DNA of 64,000 bases from Leifsonia sp052114085 (GCF_052114085.1 NZ_JBFREB010000001.1:1736001-1800000), one strand, 5' to 3'; shown: positions 1 through 9,170, counted from the stretch's first letter. Notes: generated by a model not told the origin, from the sequence alone. A program made the numbers and translations.

Positions 1-44
1 CGCAATTCGGGCATGCGCGAAGAGCCATGCAATGATCGATCGAC

Positions 45-1562
45 ATGACTGAGCAACGCACCAGGACTCTGCGGATCGTCGCCTACTGTCTGGCCCCGTT
101 GGCTCTGCTCGTCGCCCTTCTCTCGTGGAGCGTGTCTTCGCCGGTCGCCTCGAGCGCTGACGAAGACTTCCACCTCACCAGCGCATGGTGCGGCGACGGA
201 CTCCGCGACGGTCTCTGCGAGGCGGGGTCCGACGCGGACCACCGGCGGGTGCCCGAGCAGTTGCTCCAGGCGAATCGGTGCTTCGACGGCCACCCGGAGC
301 AGCCCGCCTCGTGCCCAGCGATACCGTCATCCGTCCTCGCCGACACCGACCGCGGCAACTTCGACGGCTCGTATCCGCCCGTGTTCTACGCCGCCATGGG
401 GATGTTCGCGAGCCCGAACATCTCGGTCTCCGTGATCGCGATGCGGGCTTTCAACTCGCTGCTGTACGTCGCGATGATGTCGGCGTTGCTCCTTCTGCTT
501 CCGCGTGCCCGCCGCGGGCTCATGGTGTGGGCGTCGCTGGTCACGATCGTGCCGTTCGGGATGTTCCTGATCGCCAGCATCAACCCCAGCGGCTGGGGAG
601 TCCTCTCCGCCACGACCCTGTGGCTCGCGCTGCTGGGGTACTTCGAGACGGAGAGCCGGGGCCGCCGGATCGGACTCGCGGCGCTCGCACTGCTCGCCAC
701 CGTCATCGGCGCCGGGTCGCGAGCCGACTCGGCCGCGTACGCGGTGGTGGCAATCGTGCTGGTCGGCGTGCTCACGGTCAAACGCACGCGCGCCTTCCTC
801 AGGCTCGCGGTCTTCCCGATCGTGCTGGTAGCGATCGCGGGTGCGAGCTACCTCACCTCCGGGCAGACGCGGGCCGTCAACCCGGTGGGGGAGAACATCT
901 CCAGCCCGCTCGGCAACGTGCCGCAGAGCTTCATCGACCTGCTGTGGAACAACCTGATCCGCCTGCCCGACCTCTGGGCCGGCGCGTTCGGGGCCCCGGT
1001 GAATGGACGCGCGCTGTGGCTCGGCGCGACGGCGCCCGGTCTGGTGTGGTTCCCCGTGGCGCTCGCATTCGGCGGCGTCGTATTCCTCGGCCTCCGACGC
1101 CTCAACCTGAGGAAGGGCCTCGGCATGGCGATGATCGTCGCCCTGCTGGTGCTGCTGCCGATGCTGTGGTTGATGCGCGACCACATCCTGGTCGGGCAGC
1201 AGGTGCAGCCGCGCTACCTGTACCCGCTGCTCATCATCCTCGCCGGCGTGAGCCTTCTGGGCTTCCACACGGCGAGCGCCGGGCTCGGTCGCGTGCACAT
1301 GGTGCTGGTCGCCACGGCCGTCTTCCTGGGCAACCTCTCGATCCAGTGGCTCACCATCCGCCGGTTCACCACGGGGCTCGACGAGTTCTGGCCCAACCTC
1401 GACAAGAACATCGAGTGGTGGTGGGGGCTGCCCTTCGGGCCGATGCCGCTGTGGATCGTCGGCACCCTCGCGTTCGCGACCGTCTGCGCGCTGGCCGTGC
1501 TGTTCGGGTGGCGTGCCAGCGACCCGCTGGAGATCGACGAACGGCCCGCGATCCGCCTGTGA
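45..1562 (+). CDS. DUF2142 family polytopic membrane protein
   Basis: This 505-residue protein has a first membrane segment at about residues 10-30, then an extracytoplasmic loop with the DUF2142-type motif DEDFH (39-43) and four cysteines (49, 58, 79, 90) that could form disulfides. About ten more hydrophobic segments follow, with an ARG/LYS-rich C-terminus. DUF2142 proteins resemble GT-C-type glycosyltransferases and often occur near cell-surface polysaccharide genes, but the family has no firm biochemical role. The ATG at 45 leaves only 44 bp of upstream sequence, so its operon context is unknown. It converges with the TetR gene, whose end lies 9 bp away. Confidence 0.8.
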   Translation: MTEQRTRTLRIVAYCLAPLALLVALLSWSVSSPVASSADEDFHLTSAWCGDGLRDGLCEAGSDADHRRVPEQLLQANRCFDGHPEQPASCPAIPSSVLADTDRGNFDGSYPPVFYAAMGMFASPNISVSVIAMRAFNSLLYVAMMSALLLLLPRARRGLMVWASLVTIVPFGMFLIASINPSGWGVLSATTLWLALLGYFETESRGRRIGLAALALLATVIGAGSRADSAAYAVVAIVLVGVLTVKRTRAFLRLAVFPIVLVAIAGASYLTSGQTRAVNPVGENISSPLGNVPQSFIDLLWNNLIRLPDLWAGAFGAPVNGRALWLGATAPGLVWFPVALAFGGVVFLGLRRLNLRKGLGMAMIVALLVLLPMLWLMRDHILVGQQVQPRYLYPLLIILAGVSLLGFHTASAGLGRVHMVLVATAVFLGNLSIQWLTIRRFTTGLDEFWPNLDKNIEWWWGLPFGPMPLWIVGTLAFATVCALAVLFGWRASDPLEIDERPAIRL

Positions 1563-1571
1563 TCGCGGCGG

Positions 1572-2162
1572 TCAGTCCCGCGCGAGCAATGCGAAGAGCG
1601 CATCCATCGTCGCCGGCATGTCGACCGTCTGGTCTTGCAGCCACTGCAACTGGAGACCGTCGGACACGGCCTGAACGATTCGTGCCAGCGTCTCGGGGTC
1701 GACGCGATCGGTGAGCTCGTCGCCCTGCTGCTGGCGAGCGAACGACCGGGCGAACATCTCCCGGAGGAGCGCGCTCCGCTCCACGAAGTACGCGTGGGCG
1801 GGATGCTCGGTGTCGCCGGCCTCCACCGCCAGCCGGGAGAACAGCTGGACCAGTCCCGGGACTTCGGCGTTGTGCCGGACGATACCGACGAATCCATCGC
1901 GCAGCCGATCGGGGCTCGGATCCTGGTCGACGTCGCCGAACCGGCGGGAGTCGACCTCGTCGCGCTTGCGGATGATGGCCGTGAAGAGTTCGTCCTTGCT
2001 GTCGAAGTAGTGCAGGAGGCCGGCCTGGCTGAGGCCGACCGCGTCGGCCAGCTCTTTGACCGAGGCTCCTCGGTATCCCTCGCGGGCGATCACCTCGAGC
2101 GCGCGCTCCAGGATCTCCTCCCGCTTAGCCACGCCCTTCGCGTACGCTCCTCGCTGTGCCAT
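1572..2162 (-). CDS. TetR/AcrR family transcriptional regulator
   Basis: This 196-residue protein has an N-terminal TetR helix-turn-helix: residues 16-29 form helix 1 and residues 32-58 carry the pattern GASVKELADAVGLSQAGLLHYF. The C-terminal ligand domain is typical in length. I chose the ATG at 2162 because upstream in-frame codons would run through the imperfect palindrome at 2181-2212 and extend the protein with non-conserved sequence. It is divergent from the MFS/GH3 pair and is therefore the likely local repressor of sugar uptake. The ligand is unknown; a glycoside or a sugar is an inference from the neighbours. Confidence 0.88.
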   Translation of the reverse strand: MAQRGAYAKGVAKREEILERALEVIAREGYRGASVKELADAVGLSQAGLLHYFDSKDELFTAIIRKRDEVDSRRFGDVDQDPSPDRLRDGFVGIVRHNAEVPGLVQLFSRLAVEAGDTEHPAHAYFVERSALLREMFARSFARQQQGDELTDRVDPETLARIVQAVSDGLQLQWLQDQTVDMPATMDALFALLARD

Positions 2163-2180
2163 GCCCCGAGGATAAACCGA

Positions 2181-2212
2181 ACGTCGCTTGATTTCCGAAA
2201 ACCGAGTGACGT
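2181..2212. promoter_or_regulatory. Imperfect palindrome, candidate TetR operator
   Basis: The arm at 2181-2195 (ACGTCGCTTGATTTC) matches the reverse complement of 2198-2212 at 11 of 15 positions, with a 2-bp centre. It sits between the divergent TetR and MFS starts, where an autoregulatory TetR site is expected. The site is inferred from symmetry and position only. Confidence 0.4.
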
Positions 2213-2261
2213 AAGGTTTTGCCACCATCCACGGTGGATGGCGAGAGGACCCCCTTCGACA

Positions 2262-3581
2262 ATGACGTCAGACACCTCCGTCCCGACCGGCGATCGCGCC
2301 GCCGAATCGGTGACCCCCATCACCACGAATACGTTCGTCGGCACCGCCTCCGGCAACGACGACCCGCCCGCGCCGATCCGGGGGCTTCGCCGCCTGATGG
2401 TGTGGATCATCCCCGCCAACCTGGGCATCTACATGATCTGGGGCGCTCTGCCGGGCATCCTGCTGCCACAGCAGATCACCGTGCTCTTCGGCCAGAAGGA
2501 CCATGTCGCAAACCTGGCGATCGTCGCGACCATCGGCGCCTTCGCCGCCATGGTGGTGCAGCCGATCGCTGGGCGGATCTCCGACCGCACGCGATCGCGC
2601 TTCGGGCGTCGGGCGCCATTGATCCTGATCGGCTCACTCGCCGGCGGCCTCTCCCTGATCGGTCTGGCTTTCGCCGACTCGCTCGTCGGCGTGATCATCG
2701 CCTGGACGCTGGTGCAGGTCGGCTACAACATCGCGCAGGGTCCGCTGACGGCGGTGATGCCGGATCGCGTGCCGGTGAAGCGTCGCGGCACGTTCGCTGC
2801 GTTGTCCGGGATCGGGCTCATGGTGGGCGCACTCGGCGGCTCGATCGTCGGCGCGATGTTCTTCAACAGCATCACGGTCGGCTACGTGTTCTTCGCGGTG
2901 TTCTCCCTGGTGGTCCTCACCCTGTTCGTGGTGATGAACCCTGACTACTCGAGCAAGAACCTGCAACGCGAGCCGTTCACGGTGCTCGACTTCCTCAAGA
3001 CCTTCTGGGTGAACCCGGTCGCTCATCCCGACTTCTTCTGGGCCTTCACCGGCCGCCTGCTGCTGTACACCGGCTACTTCGCTGTGACGGGGTATCAACT
3101 CTTCCTGCTCAGCGACTACTTCCACGTCGCCCACCCGGAGCAGGTCATACCGCTGCTCGGACTGCTGAGCCTGGTCGGCATCATCGTCTCGACCGTGATC
3201 GCCGGTCCGCTCTCCGACCGCGTCGGCCGCCGCAAGCCGTTCGTCTTCGCCTCGGCGGCCGTCGTCAGCCTCGCCTTCCTTCTGCCCTGGCTGTGGCCGG
3301 ACCTGACCTCGTGGATCATCATGACCGTCGTGGCAGGTTTCGGGTTCGGGATGTTCCAGGCTGTCGACACCGCGCTGATGAGCGAGGTACTACCGTCGGC
3401 GAGGTCGTTCGCGAAGGACCTCGGGGTCGTCAACATCGCCGCGACCCTGCCGCAGACGCTCGCTCCGGGCGTCGCCGGCGTCATCATCCTCGCCTTCGGC
3501 TACGGCGCGCTCTTCCCTGTGGCCATCGTGCTCGGCATCCTGGGAGCCCTGGCCGTGTGGCCGATCAAGGCGACCCGCTGA
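2262..3581 (+). CDS. MFS transporter, sugar-type
   Basis: This 439-residue protein has about 12 hydrophobic segments and the MFS loop 2-3 signature GRISDRTRSRFGRRAP, repeated in degenerate form in the second half as GPLSDRVGRRKP. Both match the D-R-x-G-R-R pattern. The ATG at 2262 follows a GAGAGG ribosome-binding site (2243-2248); a longer upstream reading is open but lies antisense to the TetR gene and is rejected. The beta-glucosidase starts 53 bp downstream, so the pair probably imports and cleaves a beta-glucoside. Substrate specificity cannot be read from the sequence. Confidence 0.88.
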   Translation: MTSDTSVPTGDRAAESVTPITTNTFVGTASGNDDPPAPIRGLRRLMVWIIPANLGIYMIWGALPGILLPQQITVLFGQKDHVANLAIVATIGAFAAMVVQPIAGRISDRTRSRFGRRAPLILIGSLAGGLSLIGLAFADSLVGVIIAWTLVQVGYNIAQGPLTAVMPDRVPVKRRGTFAALSGIGLMVGALGGSIVGAMFFNSITVGYVFFAVFSLVVLTLFVVMNPDYSSKNLQREPFTVLDFLKTFWVNPVAHPDFFWAFTGRLLLYTGYFAVTGYQLFLLSDYFHVAHPEQVIPLLGLLSLVGIIVSTVIAGPLSDRVGRRKPFVFASAAVVSLAFLLPWLWPDLTSWIIMTVVAGFGFGMFQAVDTALMSEVLPSARSFAKDLGVVNIAATLPQTLAPGVAGVIILAFGYGALFPVAIVLGILGALAVWPIKATR

Positions 3582-3634
3582 CCTCTCGACTTCCACTCAC
3601 GACGTCCACTCACGTCTTCCACGAAAGGAATCAC

Positions 3635-5920
3635 ATGACCGACTCCACCACGACGACGGTCCGCGCCGCCCTGTCTGGCCTCTCCGTCGAAGAGAAGGCA
3701 TCACTGACCAGCGGCGAGAGCTTCTGGCGCACCAAAGCCGTCGGCGACATCCCCTCCGTCATGCTCACGGACGGGCCGCACGGCCTGCGCAAGCAGCGGG
3801 AGGGTGGCGACCACTTGGGGATCGGCGACAGCGTCCCTGCGACGTGCTTCCCGCCGGCCGTCGCGCTCGGGTCGTCCTGGGATGTCGAGCTTGCCGAGCG
3901 CGTCGGAGCCGCTCTCGGCGTCGAGTCGTCAATCGAGGACGTGGCCGTCCTGCTCGGCCCTGGCATCAACATCAAGCGCTCCCCGCTCTGCGGCCGCAAC
4001 TTCGAGTACCTCAGTGAGGACCCGATCGTCTCGGGCGTGCTCGGCACCGCACTGGTGCGGGGCATCCAGTCGCAGGGCGTCGGCGCATCGCTGAAGCACT
4101 TCGCCGCCAACAACCAGGAGGGCGACCGGATGCGCTCCTCCTCCGACGTGGACGAGCGGCCGTTGCGCGAGCTCTACCTGCGTGGATTCCAACGGGTCGT
4201 GGAGGACGCGCAGCCGCACACGGTCATGTGCTCCTACAACCGCATCAACGGGGTGTTCGCGTCTGAGAACCCGTGGCTCCTGACGGACGTGCTCCGTACG
4301 GAGTGGGGCTTCGAAGGCCTGGTCGTCTCGGACTGGGGCGCCGTCAACGACCGCGTGGCCGCGCTCCGGGCGGGGCTCGACCTCGAGATGCCGGGCAGCG
4401 GCGGCCAGACCGACGCCCAGGTGGCCGCTGCGGTCGCCGACGGCACCCTGGACGAAGCGGTGCTGAACGCGTCGGCACAGCGCAACGCGGACCTCGCCGT
4501 TCGCTGGGCAGCGACTCCACGGGCCGAGGGCCCGCTCGATGTGGACGCCCACCATGGTCTGGCACGGGAGGCCGCCGCACGGTCGATCGTGCTGCTGAAG
4601 AATGACGCTCCGGAGGGTGCGGCCGGGTCGATCCTTCCTCTCCGGCCGGACCAGTCCATCGCCGTGATCGGAGCTTTCGCCGAGAAGCCGCGGTACCAGG
4701 GCGCGGGCTCGTCGATGATCCGGCCGACGCGGTTGGATGATGCGCTCACATCGATCCGCGCGGCCGCCGGCGATGTGGTCTTCGCCCGGGGGTTCTCGGT
4801 CGCCATCGACGTGTCGTCGGAGGAGACGGCCCGCCTGCGAGACGAGGCGGTCTCGACGGCGTCCTCCGCCGACGTCGCCGTCGTCTTCGCAGGGCTGCCG
4901 GCGCGCCTGGAGTCGGAGGGCTACGACCGCGAAGACATCGACCTCCCGGCCGATCAGCTGGCTCTCATCGATGCGGTGGTCGCAGCGAACCCGCGCACCG
5001 TGGTCGTGCTGTCGAACGGCGGAGTGGTCGCGCTGCCGTTCGCCGACGCGGTCCCCGCGATCGTCGAAGCCTGGCTGCTGGGCCAGGCGGGCGGATCCGC
5101 GACGTCCGACGTGCTGTTCGGCGCCGTCAACCCGTCGGGCAAGCTGACGGAGACCATCCCGCGCCGGCTGGAGGACACCCCTGCCTTCTTGAACTTCGGA
5201 GGCGAGGAGGGGCACGTCCGCTACGGCGAAGGGCTGTTCGTGGGGTACCGCTGGTACGACGCCCGCCGGATGGACGTGGCGTACCCGTTCGGGCACGGCC
5301 TGTCTTACACGACGTTCGGCTACGGCGACGCTGCAGCGACGACGACGTTCGGCGATGTCGAGGTGCGTGTGACCGTCACCAATACGGGCGACCGCGACGG
5401 GCACGAGATCGTGCAGGTCTACACGTCCCTTCCCGGATCGACCGTGCAGCGCGCGCCGCGGGAACTCAAGGGCTTCGCGTCGGTCGCGCTCGCGGCCGGC
5501 GAGTCGCGAGAGGTGACGATCCTGGTCCGTCGCGCCGATCTCGCCTACTGGGACGTCCGGGCGCAGCGGTGGGTCGTCGAGGGCGGCGACTACATGGTCG
5601 AGGTGGGCGCGTCCAGTCGCGACCTGCGTACGACCGCGACCGTGGCCGTCACCGGTGACGAGGTGCGGCTCCCGCTCACGCGCGAGTCGTCACTGGCGGA
5701 GGTGATGGCGCATCCCGTCGCCGGTCCCATGGTGCAGGCGGCTCTAGCCGGAATGGCGCAGATGATGGAGGGTGCGTCGGCGATCATGCCGGAGGGCGTG
5801 TCGATGGACAAGATGATGGGCTCGTTCCCGATCGGCCGCATCGGCATGATGGCCGGCGGCCAGGTCACGCCGGAGATGATCGACGGACTGATCGCGGCTG
5901 CCAACGCCCCCCAGCAGTAA
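3635..5920 (+). CDS. Glycoside hydrolase family 3 beta-glucosidase
   Basis: This 761-residue enzyme would hydrolyse terminal beta-glucosides by a retaining mechanism. The family motifs are LTDGPHG (44-50), GRNFEYLSEDP (120-130), KHF (154-156) and GLVVSDWG, with the nucleophile Asp233. The second alpha/beta sandwich domain and a C-terminal fibronectin-III-like domain (about 590-680) follow. There is no signal peptide, so it is probably cytoplasmic and acts on substrate imported by the adjacent MFS protein. The last 70 residues form an unusual methionine-rich tail with repeated MM pairs beyond the FnIII domain. The start follows the ribosome-binding site AAAGGAA (3624-3630). Confidence in the family is very high; the exact substrate is not known. 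Confidence 0.95.
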   Translation: MTDSTTTTVRAALSGLSVEEKASLTSGESFWRTKAVGDIPSVMLTDGPHGLRKQREGGDHLGIGDSVPATCFPPAVALGSSWDVELAERVGAALGVESSIEDVAVLLGPGINIKRSPLCGRNFEYLSEDPIVSGVLGTALVRGIQSQGVGASLKHFAANNQEGDRMRSSSDVDERPLRELYLRGFQRVVEDAQPHTVMCSYNRINGVFASENPWLLTDVLRTEWGFEGLVVSDWGAVNDRVAALRAGLDLEMPGSGGQTDAQVAAAVADGTLDEAVLNASAQRNADLAVRWAATPRAEGPLDVDAHHGLAREAAARSIVLLKNDAPEGAAGSILPLRPDQSIAVIGAFAEKPRYQGAGSSMIRPTRLDDALTSIRAAAGDVVFARGFSVAIDVSSEETARLRDEAVSTASSADVAVVFAGLPARLESEGYDREDIDLPADQLALIDAVVAANPRTVVVLSNGGVVALPFADAVPAIVEAWLLGQAGGSATSDVLFGAVNPSGKLTETIPRRLEDTPAFLNFGGEEGHVRYGEGLFVGYRWYDARRMDVAYPFGHGLSYTTFGYGDAAATTTFGDVEVRVTVTNTGDRDGHEIVQVYTSLPGSTVQRAPRELKGFASVALAAGESREVTILVRRADLAYWDVRAQRWVVEGGDYMVEVGASSRDLRTTATVAVTGDEVRLPLTRESSLAEVMAHPVAGPMVQAALAGMAQMMEGASAIMPEGVSMDKMMGSFPIGRIGMMAGGQVTPEMIDGLIAAANAPQQ

Positions 5921-5927
5921 GGCGCAC

Positions 5928-5985
5928 CGAGTGGTCCCGACACGCCGCGTGGGCCCATCCCGCCACGGCGTGTCGGGACCACTCG
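5928..5985. repeat. Perfect 20-bp inverted repeat at the GH3 gene end
   Basis: The arm CGAGTGGTCCCGACACGCCG (5928-5947) is the exact reverse complement of 5966-5985, with an 18-nt loop. It lies 7 bp after the beta-glucosidase stop and 18 bp before the next gene. It can form a very stable RNA hairpin, but no T-tract follows, so it is either a factor-assisted terminator or a mobile repeat. The 38-bp distance between arm starts resembles the pitch of the two repeat families elsewhere in the window. Confidence 0.85.
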
Positions 5986-6003
5986 TCGCGCTAGCCTGAC
6001 CGC

Positions 6004-6759
6004 ATGCCCGAGGGACCGTACCGCTGGTTCGTGTACGCCGAGCTGGCGCTGGCCGCTGTGACGTTCGTCGCGTTGCTCTTCATCGTGGCTCCGTACGGCG
6101 GCCGTCATGGGCGCGGTGGCTGGGGCCCGACCGTACCCGCCCGGGTCGGCTGGGTCGTGATGGAGGCGCCCGCGTCCATCCTCTTCGTCGTCTTCTACCT
6201 GCTCGGCACGCATCGGTTCGAGCCGGTCCCGCTGCTGTTCCTCGCGCTGTGGCTGGTGCACTACGTCTATCGGGCGTTCGTCTACCCGTTTCTCATGCGG
6301 TCGGGGTCGAGGATGCCGGTGCTGGTGATGACCCTGGCGATCGTCTTCAACCTCCTCAACGCATGGGTCAACGCGCGCTGGATCTCGGAGTACGGGACAT
6401 ACCCGGTCGCCTGGCTGGGGGATCCCCGGTTCTGGATCGGGCTGGCGCTGTTCGCACTCGGCCTCACCCTCAATGTGCGGTCGGACCGGACACTGCGTCG
6501 ACTCCGCGGGGACGGATCGGGCGGGTACCGGATCCCGCAGGGCGGCGGCTTCCGGTACGTGTCGAGCCCGAACTACCTCGGCGAGATGGTCGAGTGGACG
6601 GGTTGGGCGATCGCCACCTGGTCGCTGGCGGGAACGGCGTTCGCGCTGTACACGGTGGCCAACCTGGCGCCGCGGGCGATCTCCAACCACCGCTGGTACC
6701 GCGACACCTTCGCCGACTATCCGCCGGAGCGGCGGGCGCTGATCCCTTTCGTGCTCTGA
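6004..6759 (+). CDS. Steroid 5-alpha-reductase-like membrane protein
   Basis: This 251-residue protein has about six membrane segments and the C-terminal signature of the 3-oxo-5-alpha-steroid 4-dehydrogenase domain: N-x-RSD at 158-161, GYRIPQGGGFRYVSSPNYLGEMVEWTGW (in part) around 175-202, and NHRWY-x4-FADYP near the end. These residues line the NADPH site in the eukaryotic family. The length matches the family (about 250-260). The bacterial substrate is unknown; reduction of a lipid enone is an inference. It stands alone between the GH3 gene and the zinc-ribbon protein. Confidence 0.82.
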   Translation: MPEGPYRWFVYAELALAAVTFVALLFIVAPYGGRHGRGGWGPTVPARVGWVVMEAPASILFVVFYLLGTHRFEPVPLLFLALWLVHYVYRAFVYPFLMRSGSRMPVLVMTLAIVFNLLNAWVNARWISEYGTYPVAWLGDPRFWIGLALFALGLTLNVRSDRTLRRLRGDGSGGYRIPQGGGFRYVSSPNYLGEMVEWTGWAIATWSLAGTAFALYTVANLAPRAISNHRWYRDTFADYPPERRALIPFVL

Positions 6760-6828
6760 GGATGGCATCCACCTCCCCGCGATGACGGTGGTCGTGCCTA
6801 CGCTGTCGTTCGAGAGAAGGGATGGCGT

Positions 6829-7896
6829 GTGCCGGAGAGCGTCGAGCAGTGGTGGTCGCGCCGCCAGTGGTCGAAGGGCGAGGCGGTTCCCTACCCGGTC
6901 GGCCGCTACCGGAGCGACTGGGAGCGCTACCCGGTGCTGGTGCGGCAGTATCACCCGGACCTGAATCACGGGATCACGCTGACGCAGGTGCCGCCCGCGG
7001 CCGACGTCTACCTGGTGTGGGAGTGCGACTCCGGCCACCGTTTCGTCGCGACGCCGGGCGAGCAGCGTGCACGCCCTGGTGGTACGCGACGACGTTCGGT
7101 GTGGTGCCCGCAGTGCGCGGAAGCGGCGGCTCCCCGGCCGGTTCGCGCTCCGGAGCCGGAGGCGGGGATGCATCAATGCGGTCACGCGCGCGACCCGCGT
7201 CGCATCGAAGCCGACCCGAACGATGACCGCTGCTACCTCTGCCGACGGCTCGACCGCGAGACCATGACGCGCGAGCAACTGGTGAGCATGGCGGCGCCGG
7301 GATCGCGCGTGGCAGTGTCGACCGAGAACGGTACGGCCGGAAAATACTCGTGGCAGTGCGAAGCCGGCCATCCCTCGTTCCAGACGAGTATCGAGCACAT
7401 CCTGGGCGGCAGGCGGTGTCCGATCTGCCGGCACGCCCGCGGCGGTGCCGACCAGGTCGATGTGGGGGAGGCATTCGTCAGCCGCTGGGCGCCCGTCCCG
7501 GCGTCGGCCGCGGAACCCGAGTTGAAGCGCCGGCTGGCCCAGCGGCTCGACGTCGACCTCGGCATGAACGCGGTTCGGGTCGCGAAGCCCTTCCACGCGC
7601 ACCTCGAAGTGTGGCCCGACATTCTGGTGCCCGAGCTGAAGGTCGCGATCGAGTACGACACGACCGGGCGGCACGGCCTCGAGCACGTCGGGCCGCGGGA
7701 GGAGTCGGACCGGCGCAAAGACCGGCTGCTCCGAGCGGCGGGGTGGGAAGTGGTCCGCGTCCGGGCGGGAAAGCTCCAGCCGATCGGCCCCTACGACGTC
7801 GCAGCGGGCGGGATCACGGACGCCCTGGTGGAGCGCATCCTGGCGCGGCTGGGGGAGATCCGCGGGGAGCTGTTCGTCGCCGCCTATCGCCGCTGA
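6829..7896 (+). CDS. Zinc-ribbon protein with a Vsr/DUF559-like nuclease fold
   Basis: This 355-residue protein has a GTG start 8 nt after GAGAGAAGG. The N-terminal two thirds carries several treble-clef-like units: WECDSGHRF...CPQC, MHQCGHARD...CYLCRR and WQCEAGHPSF...CPICRHAR, each a pair of C-x2-C or C-x-GH half-sites. The C-terminal 120 residues look like a restriction-endonuclease-like fold: PDILVPELKVAIEYDTTGRHG supplies D and E-x-D, followed by a DRRKDRLLRAAGWEVVRVR-type segment (quoted here only in part) as in DUF559/Vsr proteins. The role is unknown; DNA or RNA processing or defence is possible. No partner gene adjoins it. Confidence 0.7.
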   Translation: MPESVEQWWSRRQWSKGEAVPYPVGRYRSDWERYPVLVRQYHPDLNHGITLTQVPPAADVYLVWECDSGHRFVATPGEQRARPGGTRRRSVWCPQCAEAAAPRPVRAPEPEAGMHQCGHARDPRRIEADPNDDRCYLCRRLDRETMTREQLVSMAAPGSRVAVSTENGTAGKYSWQCEAGHPSFQTSIEHILGGRRCPICRHARGGADQVDVGEAFVSRWAPVPASAAEPELKRRLAQRLDVDLGMNAVRVAKPFHAHLEVWPDILVPELKVAIEYDTTGRHGLEHVGPREESDRRKDRLLRAAGWEVVRVRAGKLQPIGPYDVAAGGITDALVERILARLGEIRGELFVAAYRR

Positions 7897-7959
7897 TCGC
7901 ACCGCTCGCTACGCTGGGCGGCAAACGGCCAGACACCCAGCTCTCACGAGGAGGACACC

Positions 7960-8388
7960 ATGCCGTCGATCCTGAACCCGTACCTCAACTTCCGCGCTTC
8001 GGCGCGCGAGGCGATGGACTTCTACCAGTCCGTGTTCGGCGGGGAGGTGCAGCGCAGCACGTTCGCCGAGTTCCAGATGGCACAAGACCCGGCCGACAAC
8101 GACCTGATCATGCACTCGCAATTGACCAGCCCCAGCGGCTTCACCATCATGGCCGCAGACGTTCCCGCGCACATGGACCTCAACGAGGGCTCCAACATCT
8201 CGATCTCGCTGAGCGGCGACGACGAGTCGGAGCTCACCGGCTACTACGAGAAGCTGATCGAGGGAGGCAACGTGATCGAGCCGCTCGCGAAGGCTCCGTG
8301 GGGCGACAGCTTCGGCATGGCGGTCGACCGATTCGGTGTGCAGTGGCTCGTGAATATCGCGGGCGCACCGCAGGAGGCGGCGGGCTGA
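7960..8388 (+). CDS. VOC family protein (PhnB-like)
   Basis: This 142-residue protein opens with LNPYLNFRASAREAMDFYQ, the PhnB-type glyoxalase fold signature, and ends with FGVQWLVNI. Proteins of this subfamily are often annotated as bleomycin-resistance-like or 3-demethylubiquinone-methyltransferase-like, but most lack a known reaction. A GAGGAGG ribosome-binding site precedes the ATG at 7960. Its TGA overlaps the start of the universal stress protein gene, so the two are probably co-translated. Confidence 0.85.
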   Translation: MPSILNPYLNFRASAREAMDFYQSVFGGEVQRSTFAEFQMAQDPADNDLIMHSQLTSPSGFTIMAADVPAHMDLNEGSNISISLSGDDESELTGYYEKLIEGGNVIEPLAKAPWGDSFGMAVDRFGVQWLVNIAGAPQEAAG

Positions 8389-8912
8389 TGGCGGAACCGG
8401 CCGGCGACGATCCCGCCGTCGGACCGGTGATCGTCGGGCTCCACCGCGGTCAGTCGCAGGCCGTGCTCCTCGAAGCCGCGCAGCTGGCCGCGGAGCTCGG
8501 GCGACCGCTGCTCTGCGCCTACGTCTCGGAGGACAGTTACCTCACCGAATGGGACAAGCCCGACACGGTCGCCGGCGAATCCCTGCACCCCAGCGAGGTC
8601 GGCGCGGGGGAGCGGGACGCCGTCCTTGCGCTCACGGCGGCGATCGACGCAGCGCTGAACGACATCGATACGCCGCCGGAGTCGTGGTCGCTCCGGCTTC
8701 TGGCGGGCGATCCGGCGAAGGCGCTCGGGCGGCTGGCCGGCGAGACGGACGCCCGGCTCATCGTCGTCGGGACGCATCGCCGAGGCTTCTCGAACACGGT
8801 GGAGAACTGGCTCGCGGGTTCGGTAAGTGCACGGCTGACCCACGACCAGTGGCGACCGGTCGTCGTCGTCCCCGTGACCGCGAAGGGGCAGTCGACGCCC
8901 ACCCTGGCCTGA
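8388..8912 (+). CDS. Universal stress protein (UspA-like)
   Basis: This 174-residue protein has a single Usp domain. The N-terminal beta strand VIVGLHRG (17-24) and the C-terminal segment ARLIVVGTHRRGF...GSVSARLTHDQWRPVVVVP match the ATP-binding G-2x-G-9x-G(S/T) region, here with H/R substitutions (GTHRRGFSNTVENWLAGS). The start ATG at 8388 overlaps the upstream TGA (TGATG). The expected role is stress survival through nucleotide binding; no regulator is visible. Confidence 0.87.
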   Translation: MAEPAGDDPAVGPVIVGLHRGQSQAVLLEAAQLAAELGRPLLCAYVSEDSYLTEWDKPDTVAGESLHPSEVGAGERDAVLALTAAIDAALNDIDTPPESWSLRLLAGDPAKALGRLAGETDARLIVVGTHRRGFSNTVENWLAGSVSARLTHDQWRPVVVVPVTAKGQSTPTLA

Positions 8913-8945
8913 ACGCCCGTGTGCCGCGCTTCGTCGCTGCGTAGT

Positions 8946-9170
8946 TCAGCCGCGCAGTTCGGTGAGGGCCGCCTCGAACGACCGGAAGTACGTGCGGTGC
9001 CCCGGCTTGCCGATCTGCGTCACCTCGAACATCCCGTCGAGCTGCAGGATGAAGCCCACCACGGGAGGCGCACCGAGCTCGGCGACCCGGGCGTCACTGA
9101 CCCGCCACTCCCGGTCCGAGATCTCCGACACCTCCAGTCCCTGCCGGAGGAAGCTCTCGTGCGTCTTCAT
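8946..9170 (-). CDS. Small conserved-looking hypothetical protein
   Basis: This 74-residue protein begins MKTHESFLRQ and has alternating charged and hydrophobic segments ending in FRSFEAALTELRG. I do not recognise the family. It is the only open frame of reasonable composition in this interval, and it converges with the universal stress protein gene. An ATG is present, but there is only a weak ribosome-binding site upstream. Confidence 0.5.
   Translation of the reverse strand: MKTHESFLRQGLEVSEISDREWRVSDARVAELGAPPVVGFILQLDGMFEVTQIGKPGHRTYFRSFEAALTELRG

Noticed and set aside
3293..3634. Long upstream extension of the GH3 enzyme
   Set aside because: The extension lies within the MFS coding sequence in another frame; the ribosome-binding site AAAGGAA marks the start at 3635.
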